64,000 bases of DNA from Sipunculus nudus (taxonomy: Eukaryota > Annelida > Sipuncula > Golfingiida > Sipunculidae): NCBI GenBank assembly GCA_026874595.1, contig CM049307.1:76730643-76794642 (forward strand). The letters run 5' to 3'. The position numbers and the translations under genes were made by a program. The notes under the pieces were generated by a model that was not told where the DNA came from, searched no databases, and saw nothing but the letters and a program-made list of their open reading frames with translations. This document shows, one piece after another, positions 61,161 to 64,000 of the stretch; position 1 is the stretch's first letter; each line of letters opens with the position of its first letter.

Positions 61161-61533
61161 TTCTTCGAATTTGTAACGGATTTTAATTAGTCTTCAGTTG
61201 GCCTTTGGAATTACTACCCGAACTTCACTTTTGTATTACAACAAATTGATTTTGTGATTGAACTGGACTGTTATTCTCTGAGAAGATTTATGTGAACTGT
61301 TTATCTTGATTATATGCTTTAAAGGACTTGGTTTCGTTGTGACAGTTGTGGTAACAAGGTACTGTACACTTTATTTATTTACTTGTATTGGTTTACTGTT
61401 GTACTGTTGTTATACTGTGTAAATGTATTGATTAAGTGTATTGTAATGTCAGGATTGTTTTAAGGATAAATTATAATTATTCGTTAACAAAAAGCCATTG
61501 ACTTCATTCCGCTAGACATTTCACGCTTCCTAG

Positions 61534-61620
61534 TGTTACGGAATCTGATTTTTGTTATCTCCATTACAAAATTTATGTTCGTCACGACTACGTGATCTGT
61601 TGATATTAGGTTCCGTAACA
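61534..61620. repeat. 87-bp element bounded by a perfect 10-bp inverted repeat
   Basis: TGTTACGGAA (61534-61543) and TTCCGTAACA (61611-61620) are exact reverse complements. TG...CA ends recall a very short LTR, but no flanking duplication is seen. Confidence 0.5.
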
Positions 61621-62390
61621 ATAAAATCTGTATAAAGTCTGTAAAAAGTCCGTAGAATATATGTAACTATACAATTATCGGAGTAGGTCCCAAGACTGAC
61701 GAGAAAGTCGCACCCCTTCGTGTTCGCTCGTATATTCCCCTCGGCTCTAAACACAGCCTCTATCTATAGCTTTTTCCACAAAGTCCAGAAATTCTAGGCA
61801 CTAAAATTCCAAAGAACCGATTCGAAGCTTTGGGAGCAACAAACGCGCTGTGTGTTTGCATTCTGCGAGCAAGCCAGAGTTCAACAAGTGCAGTTCCCAT
61901 AGCAACACGCATGGCTTGCGCCTAACACGAATCAGAATGTCAAGCACATGTTTAGCTATGCAAAATCCTGCGCATAATAAACAAATACATGTAACAACAA
62001 TACCATGTGACTGTCGCTATATAAAAATATACTCTCTGCTTACCCGCTGAGTGACGTTAATTTCCCTTCAAGGGTGTGGAGTGACTCACAGGCGTGGGAG
62101 GCGTTAAGAATCCATTTTTAATAAACACACACCCACCCACATACATACCTTTTTCCTGTGTGACCCATTTCATATATACACTAATTACGTCTAAGGTTTT
62201 AAATAATAGGGTATCATGTTGCCAGTAAACCTATTTTAGATACATAATAATATTTCAAAAATAACTCAGAAATAGAACGAGAGTCTGTTATTCTAATTAT
62301 GGACAAATTTCACTTCCAAAATAATATTTAAAAAAAAATATTTAACTCTTGGTATCATTTGGATGAGCCCCCTTGTAAAAAGTGTGTGTG

Positions 62391-62405
62391 TGGGGGGGGG
62401 GGGGG
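62391..62405. repeat. Poly-G tract
   Basis: About 14 G residues after a TGTGTGTG run. One of more than a dozen G or C runs of 9-19 bp spread over the window. Confidence 0.9.
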
Positions 62406-62413
62406 AGGGGTTA

Positions 62414-62591
62414 CACCCCAGTTGTATCGATGCCCCTGTACCTGCCTCCTGACCGACAAATGTAAATGCAGAAAGCAGAAACTGATTTTTTTTCAGAAAC
62501 ATTTTCCATTTCTAATGATATTCTCTCTCTCTCTCTGTCTCTCCGTAAGTATGAAAATATAAATTTGCAGACTATCCACCTCTCAACCATC
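62414..62591 (+). repeat. 178-bp direct repeat, copy 2
   Basis: See copy 1 at 60983. This copy leads directly into the (CCAT)n microsatellite, while copy 1 leads into unique sequence. Confidence 0.95.
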
Positions 62592-62667
62592 CATCCATCC
62601 ATCCATCCACCGAGCCAACCACCCACCCATCCATCCAACCATCCATCCATTCATCCATCCATCCATT
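62587..62667. repeat. (CCAT)n microsatellite
   Basis: Interrupted CCAT/CCAA tetranucleotide repeat of about 80 bp. ORFs on both strands here (rich in Ser/His/Pro or Gly/Trp/Asp) come from the repeat. Confidence 0.95.
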
Positions 62668-64000
62668 CTTGTTTAAGTACTGTGGATGTCAAACAAAACA
62701 ACATCTGTTAAAAGACAAATGCATGAAAATGCACAAAGTAGCAAACTATTGTTAACAAATATGTTTTTGATTAACTGAATGAACAAAGTAAATAATCTTC
62801 AATGAATGATATTAAAGCAATAAAAAATGTCATGAAACGTATACTGAAAAGACCTTTTACACCACACTAACATCTGTTTGCAATCGATGAAACCAAAAGA
62901 TTTGGTACGTTATATCATTTCTTTACATATTTATGATTCCACACATTACTTGTGGTAGATATACCCTTATAAAGATGGATCGAGAGGAAGCCCAGTAATA
63001 CTCAAAAAGGACATTCCAATTAATAGGCAGTGTGGGACGGTCGGAACTACTTGTCTCAACTGGAAAACCTAAAAATCAAAATTTGTAACATTTCAAAGAG
63101 ACTTCTTTTGTTTACATTTCACATGCTCTTTTTTTTTGCAAAATACACCTTATTCCGTAAAGTCCTTACCACAAGAAAAACACCCATGTATATACTATTA
63201 ATTTGAAAGTACACACTTAAACATACCATATTGTCCTCTTCCCTACATTTATACCTATTCTGCATTTAGAAGCCCCGGTTCTTAGTAGGGGTCAAATTTT
63301 GCCTCCAACAATCAGTTAACAGCAGTCGTACTCTTCGAGCGATGTGCACTCGCAGAGCATTCTGGTTTATCCGCTGAACGCCTCTTTTTTACACTTTTCT
63401 GGAAGAAGCTCGTCTGCTAGGCGGAAGCACGTCAAACAAGTTCCCGCTTCGTACTAAATCAGAAATGTACTCGTTTATTTTTCGCTTCACGTTACAATTT
63501 AACTCTTATTCCATCTCATAATACGTGTAAGATTTAACAGGCTTTTAGCAGTCCTAAGAACACAAGTGTCCCTAATAATTTAATAGATCTAACAAAATGC
63601 CATGCGGAAAAAGGTCAATTATAGACTAGCAGTTCAGTGTCATTGATATTAATATAAATCGTCATCTTTGCTGTTCGCGAGTTGAGTCATAGCTGTAGAA
63701 CTAGTTAATTTAATAAAATTAGGTTCCACACGCCCCAAAATTAGTCAAAGCAGACGGCCCTAGTATTAAAACATCGCTGGCAACTGAATCTAAACCTCGT
63801 AGTCGTAAGAAAACACTTTACTTTAAAAAATTTACAGAACAAACAAATGCCTTGCCAAAAAAATGGACTAGCTATTCATTAACATTCATATACTGAAACT
63901 TCAAAATTGTAATCTTTGTTGATGAAGTCGACCAGAAAATCGCAAGGTGAGTTATGGCTTTAGATCTAGCTAATTTAATATTTTTAGATTCAACACGTCC
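62668..64000. other. Terminal stretch with a diverged duplicate, no gene recognised
   Basis: 63645-63735 and 63910-64000 share phrases in the same order (ATCTTTG, GAGTTATGGCT or GAGTCATAGCT, TAGTTAATTTAATA or TAGCTAATTTAATA, TTCCACACGCCCC or TTCAACACGTCC). This suggests diverged tandem units of ~270 bp that continue past the window end. Confidence 0.45.

Noticed and set aside
61172-61620. Solo LTR from TGTAACGGA to TTCCGTAACA
   Set aside because: Terminal match is imperfect, and flanks (GAATT and ATAAA) do not form a target duplication.
60983-62591. Twin 178-bp repeats as LTRs of a miniature retrotransposon
   Set aside because: No TG...CA ends with matching 4-6-bp flanking duplication, primer-binding site or polypurine tract could be placed.
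62411-62711. ORFs rich in Gly/Trp/Asp or Ser/His/Pro
   Set aside because: Direct translation of the (CCAT)n microsatellite and the duplicated 178-bp unit.
1-64000. CRISPR array, bacterial operon or ribosomal RNA
   Set aside because: Tandem repeats lack the short-repeat/unique-spacer pattern, coding sequences have spliceosomal introns, and no rRNA-like conserved sequence was noticed.

Overview
The window looks like nuclear DNA of a marine invertebrate, most probably a bivalve mollusc. It is AT-rich with sparse, short, intron-split exons and abundant (TA)n, (TC)n and poly-G/C tracts. Ty3/gypsy retroelements are present, and several families of dispersed and tandem repeats contain GGACGGACGG-type blocks. 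Nothing suggests a prokaryote. The species cannot be named from the sequence alone.

Layout. Positions 1-118 hold the edge of a MADF-like exon. From about 2.7 to 20.1 kb the DNA is mostly repeats: a decayed transposon-like coding remnant (2.8-3.3 kb), a GC-rich foldback block (6.7 kb), a two-copy repeat (7.4-7.7 kb), a dispersed repeat (9.9-10.6 kb), a broken Ty3/gypsy integrase region on the minus strand (11.5-12.8 kb), three tandem ~300-bp units (14.1-15.0 kb) and a tRNA-derived SINE candidate (19.9 kb). A seven-transmembrane receptor terminal exon lies at 21.1-22.1 kb on the plus strand.

From 28.2 to 53.1 kb the minus strand carries a tandem cluster of SLC16/monocarboxylate-transporter-like genes. 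Gene B (48495-53065) assembles into five in-frame exons with phase-1 junctions (512 residues). A small relic (C) sits at 44.9-45.6 kb. Gene A (28220-43095) has the same exon plan. It is broken by a lost splice acceptor, an in-frame stop, a linker frameshift and a 10,955-bp segment that splits the exon equivalent to gene B's 144-bp exon. That segment begins and ends with near-identical inverted repeats and itself contains a foldback, a 181-bp tandem array, candidate minus-strand exons and a younger Ty3/gypsy element.

The Ty3/gypsy element (38646-41954, perfect 5-bp target duplication) has two CCHC knuckles, protease, reverse transcriptase and RNase H, but its integrase core is deleted. A perfect 15-nt complementarity between its 5' LTR and the site just after the LTR suggests Tf1/sushi-type self-priming.

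From 53 to 64 kb I see no convincing gene. This part holds tandem arrays, a stem-loop, repeat-family copies with palindromic nuclear-receptor-like sites, a 178-bp sequence present twice, and a (CCAT)n tract. The most notable observations are the transposon-like segment inside a conserved exon and the self-priming signature. Next are the nuclear-receptor-like half-sites carried by two repeat families.
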